Shown: positions 51,916-61,471, numbered from the stretch's first letter. The stretch is DNA of 64,000 bases from DASSUW01 sp963730535 (GCA_963730535.1 CAVSRU010000005.1:659679-723678); one strand, 5' to 3'. Program-made: numbers and translations. The notes: generated by a model not told the origin, from the letters alone.

Positions 51916-52893
51916 GTGGATCTCGCGCTCCTCGACGCCGCGCTGGATGCCGCCGGCCAGCCCGCCTTCCGCGCCCGGCAGGTGTGGAGCTGGGCCGCCC
52001 GCGGGGCCGCCGGCTACGACGAGATGACCGACCTGCCGGCCGCCCTGCGCGCGCGGCTGGCCGAGGAGGTCCCGTTCTCGAGCCTCGAGGCGGTGCACGA
52101 GGCGCGCGCCGCGGACGGCACGGTCAAGGCGCTGTTCCACACGCACGACGGCCGGCCGGTCGAGGCCGTGCTCATGCGCTTCCGCGACGGCCGCCGCTCG
52201 GTCTGCGTCTCCTCCCAGTCCGGCTGCCCGCTGACCTGCACGTTCTGCGCCACGGGGACGATGAAGTTCGGCCGCAACCTCACGGCGTCCGAGATCCTCG
52301 ACCAGGTGCTGCACTTCCGGCGGATCGAGCCGGTCGACCACCTCGTGTTCATGGGCATGGGCGAGCCGATGATGAACCTCGACCACGTGCTCGACGCGGC
52401 CCGGCGGCTGCCCGACGTCGGGATCACCCACCGCCGCACGACGATCTCGACGGTCGGCTGGGTGCCGGGCGTCCAGCGGCTGACGGAGAGCGACATGCCG
52501 ATCCGGCTCGCCTTCTCGCTGCATTCGGCCGACGACGAGCTCCGCTCGCGGATCATGCCGATCAACGACCGGTACGGGATCGACGAGGTGCTCGAAGCGT
52601 GCCGCGCCTACTACGCGCGCCGGCGGCGGCGCGTGTTCATCGAGTACGTGATGCTCGCCGGGGTCAACGACACCTACGCGCAGGCGGTCGCGCTGGCGCG
52701 CCGGCTTGACTCGAAAATCTTCAAGGTCAACCTGATCCCTTACAACCCGACCGGGACCTACGACGGCTCCTCCCCGGCCGCGATCGCGGCGTTCAAGGCG
52801 GTCCTCGAGGAGCACGGCGTCCGGGCGACCGTGCGGCTGACGCGCGGGCGGGACATCGAGGCCGCCTGCGGGCAGCTGGCCGCAGCGACGTAG
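51916..52893 (+). CDS. rlmN: 23S rRNA/tRNA (adenine-C2)-methyltransferase RlmN
   Basis: 325 residues from the GTG at 51916. It methylates A2503 of 23S rRNA (and A37 of some tRNAs) by radical SAM chemistry. The iron-sulfur motif CPLTCTFCATG is near 105-115, with VFMGMGEPMMNLDHVLDA, TISTVGWVPGV, RLAFSLHSADDELRSRIMP and VNLIPYNPTGTYDGSS. The catalytic Cys near the C-terminus is in IEAACGQL. It overlaps nothing, and converges on scpB. Confidence 0.96.
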   Translation: MDLALLDAALDAAGQPAFRARQVWSWAARGAAGYDEMTDLPAALRARLAEEVPFSSLEAVHEARAADGTVKALFHTHDGRPVEAVLMRFRDGRRSVCVSSQSGCPLTCTFCATGTMKFGRNLTASEILDQVLHFRRIEPVDHLVFMGMGEPMMNLDHVLDAARRLPDVGITHRRTTISTVGWVPGVQRLTESDMPIRLAFSLHSADDELRSRIMPINDRYGIDEVLEACRAYYARRRRRVFIEYVMLAGVNDTYAQAVALARRLDSKIFKVNLIPYNPTGTYDGSSPAAIAAFKAVLEEHGVRATVRLTRGRDIEAACGQLAAAT

Positions 52894-53457
52894 CTATCCG
52901 GCGCGCTGCTCGCCCGCCCGCAGCAGGCGATCGCGCAGCGCCGACTCGTCCTCCGGGCTCGGGTCCCACTGGGCCGGGTCGGGCAGGTCGTCGAGCGAGC
53001 GGAGGCCGAAGAGCTTGAGGAAGAGCGGGGTCGTGCGGTACAGGACGGCGCCGAACTGGGAGCGCCCGGACTCCTCGATCAGCCCGCGCTCGACGAGGGC
53101 GGCGGTCGCCGACTCGGACGCCACGCCGCGGATGCGGGCGACCTCGGGCCGTGAGACGGGCTGGAGGTAGCCGACGATCGCCAGCGTCTCGGCCTGCGCG
53201 GCGGTCAGCGCCGAGGTCCGCGGGCGGGCGAGCAGCCGCCGGGCCGCCTCCTCGGCGTCCGGGTGGGAGGCGAGCGCCCAGCCGCCGGCCACCTCGCGCA
53301 GCACCACGCCGCGGCCGTCGAGCACGGTGGCGAGGTCCTCGAGCGCGGAGCGGACGGCCTCCTCGCCGGCCTGGAGCGCGTCGGCCAGCTCCTCCACCGT
53401 CACCGGCTCGGGCGCGAGGAAGAGCAGCGCCTCGACCTGGGCGGCGAGGCCGCTCAT
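52894..53457 (-). CDS. scpB: Segregation and condensation protein B
   Basis: 187 residues, two winged-helix domains. It starts MSGLAAQVEALLFLAPEPVT and has TAAQAETLAIVGYLQPVSRPEVARIRGVASES (split about 96-127), YRTTPLFLKLFGLRSLDDLP at the end. With ScpA it forms the SMC condensin complex. It overlaps scpA by 4 bp. The last base abuts the rlmN stop. Confidence 0.94.
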   Translation of the reverse strand: MSGLAAQVEALLFLAPEPVTVEELADALQAGEEAVRSALEDLATVLDGRGVVLREVAGGWALASHPDAEEAARRLLARPRTSALTAAQAETLAIVGYLQPVSRPEVARIRGVASESATAALVERGLIEESGRSQFGAVLYRTTPLFLKLFGLRSLDDLPDPAQWDPSPEDESALRDRLLRAGEQRAG

Positions 53458-54185
53458 GCGTGCACCGTGATCGGCCCGAACGGCTCGGCCTGCTCCCAGG
53501 CCGCCTCGCCGCGCTTGTAGAGCTCGAGCAGCGCGAACAGCGTCACGGCGACCGTCACCCGGTCGGCGCCCTCGACGGCCTCGTCGAACGAGAAGCGGCC
53601 GCGGGCCAGCAGAGAGCGCAGGAGCGCCAGCCGCTCGGCGACCGAGACGCGTGGCGCGGAGATATGGCGCAGGTCGAGCGGCGGGGGCGTGCGCAGCAGC
53701 GATCCGACGGCCGCGCCGAGCACGTCGGGGTCATAGGCGCGCTCCGCGATCTCCACCGACACGCGGCGCAGCCCCGCTGGCAGCGGCGCCGAGCGGTGCA
53801 GGTACGCCTGGCCGGCGGCGTGGGCGGCGCCCATCCAGCCACCGGCGCCGCGGAAGCGCGCGTACTGGAGCAGCCGCTCGAGCAGCTCCTCGGCAGCCTC
53901 GGCCGGCGCCAGCGCGTCGAGGTCGTCGGGAAGCTCCTCGCCCGGGAGCATGAGCCGCGACTTGAGCTCGAGCAGCGCGGCGATCAGCACGAGGAACTCG
54001 GTCGCCGCCTCGAGGTCGAGCTCCCCCTCGGCCTCGAGGTGGTCGACGTAGGCGAGCACGATCTCGGCGAGCTCGACCTCCAGGAGGTCGAGCTCCTCGC
54101 GCAGGACGAGGGAGAGCAGCAGGTCGAACGGCCCCGCGAAGACGTCGAGGTCCAGCTCCAACCGGTGCGCGACCGTACCCATCAC
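53454..54185 (-). CDS. scpA: Segregation and condensation protein A (kleisin)
   Basis: About 243 residues. It starts near LDVFAGPFDLLLSLVLREELDL (split about 13-34), and has YVDHLEAEGELDLEAATEFLVLIAALLELKSRLMLP in the N-terminal helices and VAVTLFALLELYKRGEAAWE at the C-terminal winged helix. This is the kleisin that bridges SMC heads. Start could be GTG 54185 or ATG one codon later. It precedes scpB with a 4-bp overlap and follows trpS by 9 bp. Confidence 0.94.
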   Translation of the reverse strand: MMGTVAHRLELDLDVFAGPFDLLLSLVLREELDLLEVELAEIVLAYVDHLEAEGELDLEAATEFLVLIAALLELKSRLMLPGEELPDDLDALAPAEAAEELLERLLQYARFRGAGGWMGAAHAAGQAYLHRSAPLPAGLRRVSVEIAERAYDPDVLGAAVGSLLRTPPPLDLRHISAPRVSVAERLALLRSLLARGRFSFDEAVEGADRVTVAVTLFALLELYKRGEAAWEQAEPFGPITVHA

Positions 54186-54194
54186 GCCGACAGG

Positions 54195-55202
54195 CTAGGG
54201 GGCGCTGCCGACGGAGCGCGTCGGGCCGACGCCCATGGCGTCGCGCACCTCGGTCAGCGTGCCGACCGCGATCTCGCGCGCCTTGCCGGCGCCGCCCTCG
54301 AGGATCCGCTCGAGCTCGGCCTCGTCGGAGCGCAGCGCGTCGTAGCGCTCCCGCACCGGCGCCAGCCACTCGATCACCGCCTCGGCGACCGCGGCCTTGA
54401 AGTCGCCGTATCCCGACCCGTCGAACTCGGCCTCGACCGCCTCGGGCGTGATGCCGCGGGCCACGGCCATGATCTCGATCAGGTTCGAGATGCCCGGCTT
54501 GTCGTCGCGCCGCACGATCTCGCGGCCCGAGTCGGCCACCGCGCGCTTGAACTTGCGCCGGATCGCGTCCGGGTCGTCGAGCACGTAGACGGTGCCCTGC
54601 TCGGAACCGCCCGTGGTCGACATCTTGCGCTCGGGATCCTGGAGGTCGGCCACTCGCGCGCCGACGTCCGGGATCCGCATCTCCGGGACGACGAGCAGCT
54701 CGCCAAAGCGCTTGTTGAATCGCTCGGCGGTCCGCCGCATGAGCTCGAGGTGCTCGCGCTGGTCCTCCCCTACCGGCACCTCGTGCGCGCGGTAGGCGAG
54801 CACGTCGGCGGCCTGCAGGACCGGGTAGTAGAGGAGCCCGGCGGAGACCAGCTCCCGCTGGGCCGCGGACTTGTCGCGGAACTGGTGCATGCGGTTGAGC
54901 TCGCCGAGCGGCGTGACGCTCGAGAGCAGCCATGCGAGCTCGGTGTGCTCGGCCACGTCGGCCTGGCGGAACAGGATGCAGCGGTCGGGGTCGAGCCCGG
55001 AGGCGATCAGGATCGCCGCCGTGTCGAGCGTGCGCTCGCGCAGGTCGCCGGGCTCGTAGGGCACCGTGACCGCGTGCAGGTCGACGATGCAGTAGATCGC
55101 CAGGTCGGCGCGGTCCTGGCCCGCGACGTACTGGATGATCGCGCCGATGTAGTTGCCGAGGTGCTTGCGCCCCGTCGGCTGGATGCCGGAGAAGATGACC
55201 AC
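54195..55202 (-). CDS. trpS: Tryptophanyl-tRNA synthetase
   Basis: 335 residues from the GTG at 55202, the standard size for class I TrpRS. The HIGH-equivalent is IQPTGRKHLGNYIGAI near 7-22, and the KMSKS-equivalent is ERKMSTTGGSEQGTVYVLDD near 192-211. The dimer and tryptophan-binding segments VGEDQREHLELMRRTAERFN and YPVLQAADVLAY are present. Intact. Repeat C copy 2 begins 10 bp upstream of its start codon. Confidence 0.96.
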   Translation of the reverse strand: MVIFSGIQPTGRKHLGNYIGAIIQYVAGQDRADLAIYCIVDLHAVTVPYEPGDLRERTLDTAAILIASGLDPDRCILFRQADVAEHTELAWLLSSVTPLGELNRMHQFRDKSAAQRELVSAGLLYYPVLQAADVLAYRAHEVPVGEDQREHLELMRRTAERFNKRFGELLVVPEMRIPDVGARVADLQDPERKMSTTGGSEQGTVYVLDDPDAIRRKFKRAVADSGREIVRRDDKPGISNLIEIMAVARGITPEAVEAEFDGSGYGDFKAAVAEAVIEWLAPVRERYDALRSDEAELERILEGGAGKAREIAVGTLTEVRDAMGVGPTRSVGSAP

Positions 55203-55211
55203 AGCTTCATG

Positions 55212-55254
55212 CTAAGGCGCTCGCGCGAGCTTGCGAGTGCGAGTAAGCCGCATT
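55212..55254. repeat. Repeat C copy 2 (43 bp)
   Basis: Inverted copy of the 43 bp at 49148-49190, with one mismatch. It lies between trpS (start 55202) and the LigD-type gene (stop 55258). It contains the same GCTCGCGCGAGC palindrome and can fold through repeated CTCGC/GCGAG pairs. Confidence 0.8.
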
Positions 55255-55257
55255 CGT

Positions 55258-56154
55258 TTACTCCCGGAGTGCCGCCGACGACGACGCGATCCCCTCCCAG
55301 GGATCGCCGCGCTCCTCGAGCCGCGCCGGCACCGTGGCCAACGTCCACCGCCGCGGGTGCAGCGACGGATCCTCGAGCTCCTCCCACGCCAGCGGCGTGG
55401 CCACCGGCGCCCCCGGCTTCGCGCGCACCGCGTACGGCGCCACCGCCGTCTGGGCGTACGTGTTGCGCGCCGCGTCGACCAGCACGCGCCCGCCGCGGCC
55501 CGCTTTGCGCCACGACGTGGTGAGCTGATCCGGCAGCCGGTTCGCGACCTCCTCGGCCAGCTCGCCGGCCCGCTCACGCACGGTGTCGGAGTCCGGCCCG
55601 CGGCGCAGCGGCGCCACGACGTGGATCCCCCGCGACCCGGACGTCATGGCGTACGGCGTCAGCCCGTGCTCGCGCAGGAGGTCGCCGACCGCCAGTGCGC
55701 CCGCGCGGATGGCCGGGAACGAGCCGTCGCCCTCGTCGGGAGGGTCGAAGTCGAACACGAGACGGTCCGGCTGGTCGGGCTTGTCGGCCCGGGCCGTCCA
55801 GGTGTGCGGGGTGATGCAGTTCTGGTTGGCGAGCCACACGAGCGTCGCCGCCTCGCCACCCACCGCGTGGGTCACGGTCCCGCCACGGCGGCGCGGCACC
55901 TCGACGCGGCGGACCCACTCCGGCGCGCCCTTCGGGATCGCCTGCTGGACGACGACGGGGTCCGCGATGCCGGTGTTCCAGCGCCACAGGTTGAGCGGCC
56001 GGTCGCGCGTGTGGGGCACCATCGCGGGCGCCACGGTCGCGTAGTAGCGAGCGAGGTCCGCCTTCGTGATCCCGTCGTCTGGGAACAGGACCTTGCCCGG
56101 GTTGCTGATCCGCACCCGCCGGCGCCCGGCGCGGATCTCGGTCGTCTCCGGCAC
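55258..56154 (-). CDS. Stand-alone LigD-type DNA polymerase domain
   Basis: 298 residues. It matches the primase-polymerase (PolDom) part of LigD, used to fill or extend ends in non-homologous end joining. Motifs: ISNPGKVLFPDDGITKADLA near 17-36, RDRPLNLWRWNTG, FDFDPPDEGDGSFPAI near 133-148 with the catalytic Asp pair, TSGSRGIHVVAPL near 166-178, and GRVLVDAARNTYAQTAVAPY near 218-237 with the third Asp. No ligase or nuclease domain is attached and no Ku gene is in the window. These stand-alone forms are common in Actinobacteria. Confidence 0.9.
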   Translation of the reverse strand: MPETTEIRAGRRRVRISNPGKVLFPDDGITKADLARYYATVAPAMVPHTRDRPLNLWRWNTGIADPVVVQQAIPKGAPEWVRRVEVPRRRGGTVTHAVGGEAATLVWLANQNCITPHTWTARADKPDQPDRLVFDFDPPDEGDGSFPAIRAGALAVGDLLREHGLTPYAMTSGSRGIHVVAPLRRGPDSDTVRERAGELAEEVANRLPDQLTTSWRKAGRGGRVLVDAARNTYAQTAVAPYAVRAKPGAPVATPLAWEELEDPSLHPRRWTLATVPARLEERGDPWEGIASSSAALRE

Positions 56155-56207
56155 GTACGAGGGTGTACCACGGGGGCGCCCGACCGGGGCGCCCCCATGG
56201 CGTCAGC

Positions 56208-56759
56208 TCAGGCCGTCCGCGGGATGAACTGGAGGATGGCGTTGAGGAGGCTCGTCAGCTGGCCGAGCGTCGCGTTGCCCAGGGCATTCGGGTCGAGGAT
56301 CCCCGTCAGGCCGCACAGGAGGTTGCCGAGCAGGTTGCCCGGGCCCCGCACCGCGTCGATCCGAAGATCGATCCGGCTCGTCCGCACGACCAGGCCGAGC
56401 AGGTTGAGGGTGATCGGCTGGATCGAGAGGTTGAGGATCGTGCAGCCGTTGGGCAGCGGCGGCAGCTGCGCCGACTGCGCCCCCGCCGTGCCGAGCTGCA
56501 CTGGCATGGCGACGTTGCGGCGCGTCACGTTGCGGCCGGTCAGGCGGCCCTTCAGCGTGCCGATCGCCTTGACCTTGCCGTTGCGGGTCGCGAACCGCTG
56601 GATCGTGTACGTGCCGCGGAACTTCTTGCCGTTCTCGGCCTTGCCTGTGATCGGCACGACCTTGGTCAGCGAGTCGGCTTGAGCGGCGGCAGGACCGGCG
56701 CCGAGCAGCAGGCCGCACGAGATCGTGGCCGCCAGGACGGCCAGTCGGGTACGTGTCAT
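56208..56759 (-). CDS. Secreted hypothetical protein
   Basis: 183 residues. A signal peptide (MTRTRLAVLAATISCGLLLG AGPAAAQA) is followed by a basic region (GKAENGKKFRGTYTIQRFAT...) and then a Leu-rich, hydrophobic second half (LNLSIQPITLNLLGLVV; GNLLGNLLCGLTGIL). Two Cys occur in the mature part (NGCTILNL and LLCGLTG). Similar secreted proteins occur in Solirubrobacterales from my recollection, with no known role. It is the last clean gene before the indel-rich segment. Confidence 0.7.
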   Translation of the reverse strand: MTRTRLAVLAATISCGLLLGAGPAAAQADSLTKVVPITGKAENGKKFRGTYTIQRFATRNGKVKAIGTLKGRLTGRNVTRRNVAMPVQLGTAGAQSAQLPPLPNGCTILNLSIQPITLNLLGLVVRTSRIDLRIDAVRGPGNLLGNLLCGLTGILDPNALGNATLGQLTSLLNAILQFIPRTA

Positions 56760-57143
56760 GGGGACCTCCCCAATCGGAATTACGGACGGACTACGGTTCC
56801 CCGCCGCTCACCGGTCGAAAAGAGTCGAAATTGAACATCCCGGAAAGCGGCTCGACGACGCTCCGGTAGTCGGTCCGGGCCGATTCCACGTCGTGGCGGG
56901 GCATGGCGACGGTCGGCACGCTCACCCCCGCATGCGCCCGCGCGCTCGCCCCGGTCAGCTTTGGAACGCGCCTCGTCACCCGCCGTTGACGCCGGGGAGC
57001 ACCCGCCCTTCCGCCGGTGGCTGCCCGCACCAAGCCTTCGCCTTCCACCGCACCCGGGAACACATGGTCGCCCGCATGGGCGGTGCCCTCGCTCGATGGG
57101 ACGCTGCGCAGCATCGCCCGTCGATCCGGAGTGAGGAGGGACC
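56760..57143. other. Gap without an intact gene; possible join between two sequence regimes
   Basis: No intact gene is convincing here. A minus-strand frame at 56791 to about 56902 gives PRHDVESARTDYRSVVEPL then SGMFNFDSFRPVSGGEP, which looks like a real protein C-terminus without a matching N-terminus. CCGCCGTTGACG near 56983-56994 matches part of the family A end. Strong ribosome site GAGGAGG at 57133-57139 belongs to the next gene. Left of this gap indels are rare; right of it they are dense. Confidence 0.5.
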
Positions 57144-57923
57144 ATGCGCCTGTTGCATCGCGACGAAGAGGCCGTCACGGAGTCCGACGCCCGTGAGCCG
57201 AAAGTCCGACCAGAGGGGGCACGATGCCTCCGACACCACCCACCGGCGGCCGGCGTTCCTGGCGGCGTTCCGCCGGGACGAGAGCCGCGAACCGACGCCG
57301 CGGCGTGGCGCGACGAGTCTGGCCGGCCGCACGGCCGATGGGAACGCCGAAGACCACGGGCACCGCCGCGGCCTGAAGGGAGTGTTCGGGCGCCACGACA
57401 CCGAGACCGAGGCCGAGCGTCGACGGACCACCCGCCACGCTGCCGCCGACGAGGCCGTCGTCGCCGGGCGCGAGGAGCGCGTCGAGACGCACATGAAGCG
57501 CTGGGACACCGCCGGCTTCCTCCACGGCCTGCGCCCGTGGCGCTCGCCGTGTTCGGTGGGCTCGCCCTGGCCCGTGCCGGCGTCGACGACAGCTGGTACT
57601 CGCCTGTCGTGCAGGTGGCGCAGGTGGACCACACCGCCGCCCTCGGCGCCGTCGAGATCGGCGCGGCCGCACTGGTGCTGATCCCGCTGCTGTTCGGCCT
57701 GCGGATGATCGCCGCCCTCGTCGCCACCGCCGCGGGCGTCGTGGCCGCGGTCGCCGCCATCGACCCCGAGCAGGTGTCGGCCGACCTGGCGCTCGAGCGG
57801 GGCTGGGCCATCGGGCTGGCCGTCGTCGGCATCGCCCTCGGCCTGCTGCTCGTCGCCACCCGCGACCGGGTCAAGCGCGTCGAGCGTCGTCCGGCACGGG
57901 CGGAGCGCCACCGCGCGGACTGA
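57144..57923 (+). pseudogene. Hypothetical three-helix membrane protein, frameshifted
   Basis: A good ribosome site (57133-57139) precedes ATG 57144. The N-terminus MRLLHRDEEAVTESDAREPK is in one frame. After a G run at about 57212-57216 the protein-like frame shifts: RRPAFLAAFRRDESREPTPR, LKGVFGRHDTETEAERR, ETHMKRWDTAGFLHGLRP. Near 57540 it shifts back: VALAVFGGLALARAGVDDSW then three hydrophobic helices (AVEIGAAALVLIPLLFGLRM; AALVATAAGVVAAVAAI; GWAIGLAVVGIALGLLLVAT), ending ERHRAD. The net length stays a multiple of three. A DUF-type membrane protein; family not recognised. The breaks look like sequencing errors rather than decay. Confidence 0.55.
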
Positions 57924-57989
57924 GAGGCGCGCCAGGCCCACACCGCCTGAGGGCCTCCGACACCGATCCACCACCACATACGGAGAACC

Positions 57990-58019
57990 ACGGAGCCCGG
58001 GCCACGGCCCGGGCTCCGT
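57990..58019. terminator. Strong bidirectional terminator hairpin
   Basis: ACGGAGCCCGGGCC (57990-58003) pairs perfectly over 14 bp with GGCCCGGGCTCCGT (58006-58019) with a 2-base loop. It sits between the membrane protein and the convergent shikimate-kinase-like gene, 66 bp after one stop and 59 bp before the other. Confidence 0.7.
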
Positions 58020-58078
58020 CCGTGTCCCCGACCGTCGGGGCTCGGCCCCGCCGCGGTCGGCGAGCGGGGCGCGAGACG

Positions 58079-58636
58079 TCAGGCCCGCGTCGGAGGGGCG
58101 TCGGCGTCGAGGCGCCCGATGCCGGCGACGACCGCTCGCGCCGCCTTGTCAGGGCCGCGGTCGCCCACGTCGACGACGACCTCGGCCGCCGCCTCGAAGA
58201 GGGGGTCTCGCCTGCTGGGGCCGCGCAGCCTCCGCATCGCGGCGAGGGGGTGGTCGCCGAGGTCGCGCCGGTGGTCGCCGCTCGCCAGCCGCGCCGCTGG
58301 GAGCGGGGGGTCGACCCGCAGCCACACGACCGTGTGGCCGACGAGAGCGGCTCGGCATTCGGGACGCCTCGATCGTGCTCGCCGCAGCCGCCACCAGCGG
58401 CCGCCACCGGCATGGCGAGCGCCTGCTCGCAACTGGCGGCACTCGCGGTCGTGGAGGGCGGGCGACCCCCCACCGCCCGCGCCAGATCGGCGGCGTTCTC
58501 GCCCTCGTGGGCGAGCACGCGGGTCGCTGTCGACCAGCTCGCGCCCGAGAGCGCCGGCGACAGCGCCCGATCTCGTCTTCCCCGACCCCATCGACCCGAC
58601 CAGCACCACATGGCCGGCGTGTTCACCGTGGTTCAC
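58079..58636 (-). pseudogene. Shikimate-kinase-like P-loop kinase, frameshifted several times
   Basis: From GTG 58636 the protein-like sequence reads HVVLVGSMGSGKTRSGAVAGA then LGRELVDSD (Walker A and DxD region of shikimate kinases), continues in another frame RVLAHEGENAADLARAVGG, returns SPALHDRECRQLRAGA, and ends in the first frame DPLFEAAAEVVVDVGDRGPD then KAARAVVAGIGRLDA. Sizes and order fit shikimate kinase (about 170-185 residues), but the LID and the RRP motif are not clear, so it may be a gluconate-kinase-like relative. At least three one-base indels are needed. Confidence 0.5.
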
Positions 58637-58736
58637 CTCCGGCTCCCGAGGGTAGGCAACCGGGGGCGTGTCCGGCGCCGCCGAAACGTTCAGCGGAGAC
58701 CGCATGTCGCACTACCCCGTCGGGGAAGAACCGTCG

Positions 58737-59393
58737 ATGGAGCTGATCACCGAGGTCGTGGCCGAGGTGATCGCCGCGTCGAGGCCGACGACGTGCCCCA
58801 CCTGCTCATGGGCGGCGCCGGGGCGCAGACGTTTTCGCCCGGCCCCGCGAGACCGACGACATCGACGTGTTCGTCGCCCCCGGCGACGCCCGCCGGGCGC
58901 TCGAGGTACTCGAGAAGGCGGGCTTCTGGACCGAGGAGACGATCCCGTCGTGGCTGTACAAGGCCCATCCGCAACGGCGTGCTGGTGGACGTGATCTTCC
59001 GCTCGTCGGGCGGCGTGTACCTCGACGACGAGATGTTGGCGCGGGGCCTAGCGGCGCGGGGGACCTGGGGTACCGATGCGCTGCTGATGAGCCCCGAGGA
59101 CCTGCTGGTGGTCAAGGCGATGGCGGCCACGGAGGACACCCCGCACCACGGTACGACGCCCTCGCCCTCATCGCCCGCCGCGACCCTCGACTGGGACTAC
59201 GAGCGCTCTACTGTTCGCGGGTCGGGCCGAGGCGCATGCTCAGCCTGCTGCTCTACGCCGAGTCGATCGACCTGGCGGTGCCGCCCGGGGCGGTGTCGCT
59301 GCTCTACGAGCGCACCCACCCGTCGGGCCTGGTCACGGATCCGTCGGCGGTGGCCGCGCCCGGAACCCGTCGGGCCTGGTCACCGACGTCTGA
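58737..59393 (+). pseudogene. Nucleotidyltransferase-fold protein, frameshifted
   Basis: From ATG 58737 (GGGGAAG ribosome site at 58722-58728). Joined across frames it reads LLMGGAGAQTF, then ETDDIDVFVAPGDARRALEV near 58850, LEKAGFWTEETIPSWLYKAH, NGVLVDVIFRSSGGVYLDDE, SPEDLLVVKAMAATEDTP and LDWDYERS, and the last part LLYAESIDLAVPPGAVSLL. The GGxG followed by DxD (DDIDV) and a distal Asp (VDVIF) is the minimal nucleotidyltransferase (NTP_transf/MNT) active-site layout. The substrate is unknown; several indels break it. Confidence 0.5.
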
Positions 59394-59450
59394 GCGTCCC
59401 GGTCCGCGGGGTTCGCGGGCGGGAGCGGCCGGACCGACGAGGATGGTCCG

Positions 59451-60071
59451 GTGTCCGAGCGCAACCGCGTGACGCCGACCGGCGAGATCGTCGCCGTCCC
59501 GCAGCGGGGCATGTTCCTCGGCAACCGGGGCAGCATCCACCGGGGCCAGGACGTCGTCCGGCCGTGGCAGGTGCGGCGCTGGATCACCGTGCGCTTGTCC
59601 TACAAGGGCTGGGGGGCGCCGATGTGGGAGCCCGGCCGGTGGACGCCCCTGTTCTTCTGGGACGAGGCCGTCGCCCTGGCGGCCGGTCACCGGCCCTGCG
59701 CCCTGTGCCGGCACGGGACTACGTCCGGTGGCTCGACGCCTGGCAGGCGGCGACGGGCGAGCGGCCGCGGGTTCGACCCGATCGACCGCCGCCTCCACGA
59801 CGAGCGATCGGCGGGGGCGTCGACGGCCGGGGCAAGCGGGTGCACGACCTCGCCTGGGCCGACCTGCCGGCGGCGCGTTCGTCGTGTCCGCCGGCGACCG
59901 GCCCGCCCTGGTGCTCGACGACCGGGTGGTGCCGTGGTCGCCGACCCCCTCCGCCTACGGCGATCGATCGGGCGCCCCCGGCGGGGCCGGGCGCGCGTGC
60001 TCACCCCGCCGGCGACCGTCGCGGTGCTCGCCCACGGGTACGCCCCGGTGCTCCACCCCTCGCTGGGCTGA
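59451..60071 (+). pseudogene. Hypothetical protein, frameshifted
   Basis: From GTG 59451: MSERNRVTPTGEIVAVPQRG, MFLGNRGSIHRGQDVVRPWQ and VRRWITVRLSYKGWGAPMWE are protein-like up to CALCR near 59710. The neighbouring frame then continues RDYVRWLDAWQAATGERP, another gives GKRVHDLAWADLPA and VSAGDRPALVLDDRVVPWSP, and the first frame ends TPPATVAVLAHGYAPVLHPS. A single cytoplasmic protein of about 200 residues, family not recognised. Several indels. Confidence 0.45.
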
Positions 60072-60121
60072 CCCGGCCGGGACGACCTGCCGGCAGGTGT
60101 GCCGGCGGACGTCCGACGGGA

Positions 60122-61449
60122 TCAGGCCTTGGCGGCGGCGAAGCCCTGCTCGAGGTCGGCGAGGATGTCGTCGATCGACTCGAGGCCGACCGAGAGGCGC
60201 ACGAGGCCCGGGTCGACACCGGTGGACCGCTGCTCCTCGTCGGTGAGCTGGCTGTGGGTCGTCGTGGCCGGGTGGATGGCCAGGCTGCGCACGTCGCCGA
60301 TGTTGGCCACGTGGCTGTGCAGCGTCAGGGCCTCGACGAACCGCTGGCCGGCCTCCGTGCCGCCCTCGATGCACGAAGGCGGGCACCGAGCCGAAGCCCG
60401 TGCCGCCGGCCGTACTTTGCGGCCCGCTCGTGCCACGGCGAGTCGGGCAGGCCCGGCGTAGCTGCACCGACTCGACCTGGGCGTGGCCCGCCAGGAAGTC
60501 GACCACCTCCTGGGCGTTGGCGTTGTGGCGCTCCATGCGCAGGCTCAGCGTCTCGATGCCCTGGAGGAGCAGGAACGAGTTGAACGGGCTGATGGCCGGC
60601 CCGAGGTCGCGCAGCAGCTGCACGCGGGCCTTGAGGATGAAGGCGCCGGGCCCGAGCGCCTCCCAGTACGCGAGGCCGTGGTAGCTGGGGTCGGGCTCGG
60701 TGAAGCCCGGGAAGCTGGCCGCTGGCGCCGAAGTCGAAGGTGCCGCCGTCGACGATGATGCCGCCGATCGAGGTGCCGTGGCCGCCGAGGAACTTGGTGG
60801 CCGAGTGCACGACGATGTCGGCGCCCCACTCGAACGGGCGGATGAGGTACGGCGTCGGCACGGTGTTGTCGACGATCAGCGGCACGCCGTTGTCGTGCGC
60901 GACGCCGGCGACGCCCTCGATGTCGAGCATGTCGTTGCTTGGGGTTGCCGATCGACTCGCCGAAGAACGCCTTGGTGTTCGGGCGCACGGCGGCCCGCCA
61001 CTGCGTCGAGGTCGTCGGGGTCGTCGACGAACGTGACCTCGATGCCGAGCTTGGGCAGCGTGTAGTGGAAGCAGGTTGTAGGTGCCGCCGTAGAGCGAGG
61101 CGGACGACACGATGTGGTCGCCGGCCTCGGCGAGGTTGAGGATGCGCCAGCGTCTCGGCCGCCTGGCCGCTGGCGGGCGGCCAGCGCGCCGGGGATGCCG
61201 AGGGCGGTGTCGGGCGCGCCCTCGAGCGACGCCACGCGGGCCTCGAGCACGGCCTGGGTCGGGTTCATGATGCGGGTGTAGATGTTGCCGACCTCGGCCA
61301 GCCCGAACAGGTCGGCGGCGTGCGTCGGTGTCGCGGAACGTGTAGCTGGTCGTCTGGTAGATCGGCACGGCCCGGGCGCTGGTCGTCGCTGTCGGGCGCC
61401 TGCCCGGCGTGGATCTGCCGGGTCTCGAAGCCCCAGGCTCGTCGGTCAT
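60122..61449 (-). pseudogene. metY: O-acetylhomoserine sulfhydrylase / cystathionine gamma-synthase family enzyme, heavily frameshifted
   Basis: From ATG 61447-61449 (ribosome site GAGGAG just upstream). Fragments in changing frames give VPIYQTTSYTFRDTD, ILNLAEAGDHIVSSASLYGG TYNL, AFFGESIGNP, VPLIVDNTVPTPYLIRPFEW then GADIVVHSATKFLGGHGTSI (the PLP lysine in SATKFLGGHG), LGPAISPFNSFLLLQGIETL and VRLSVGLESIDDILADLEQG. This is the PLP-dependent O-acetylhomoserine aminocarboxypropyltransferase, which makes homocysteine. Many indels, mostly single bases. The gene is probably intact in the organism; the sequence is not. Confidence 0.8.
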
Positions 61450-61471
61450 GTCCGCTCCTCGTGTCACTGAA

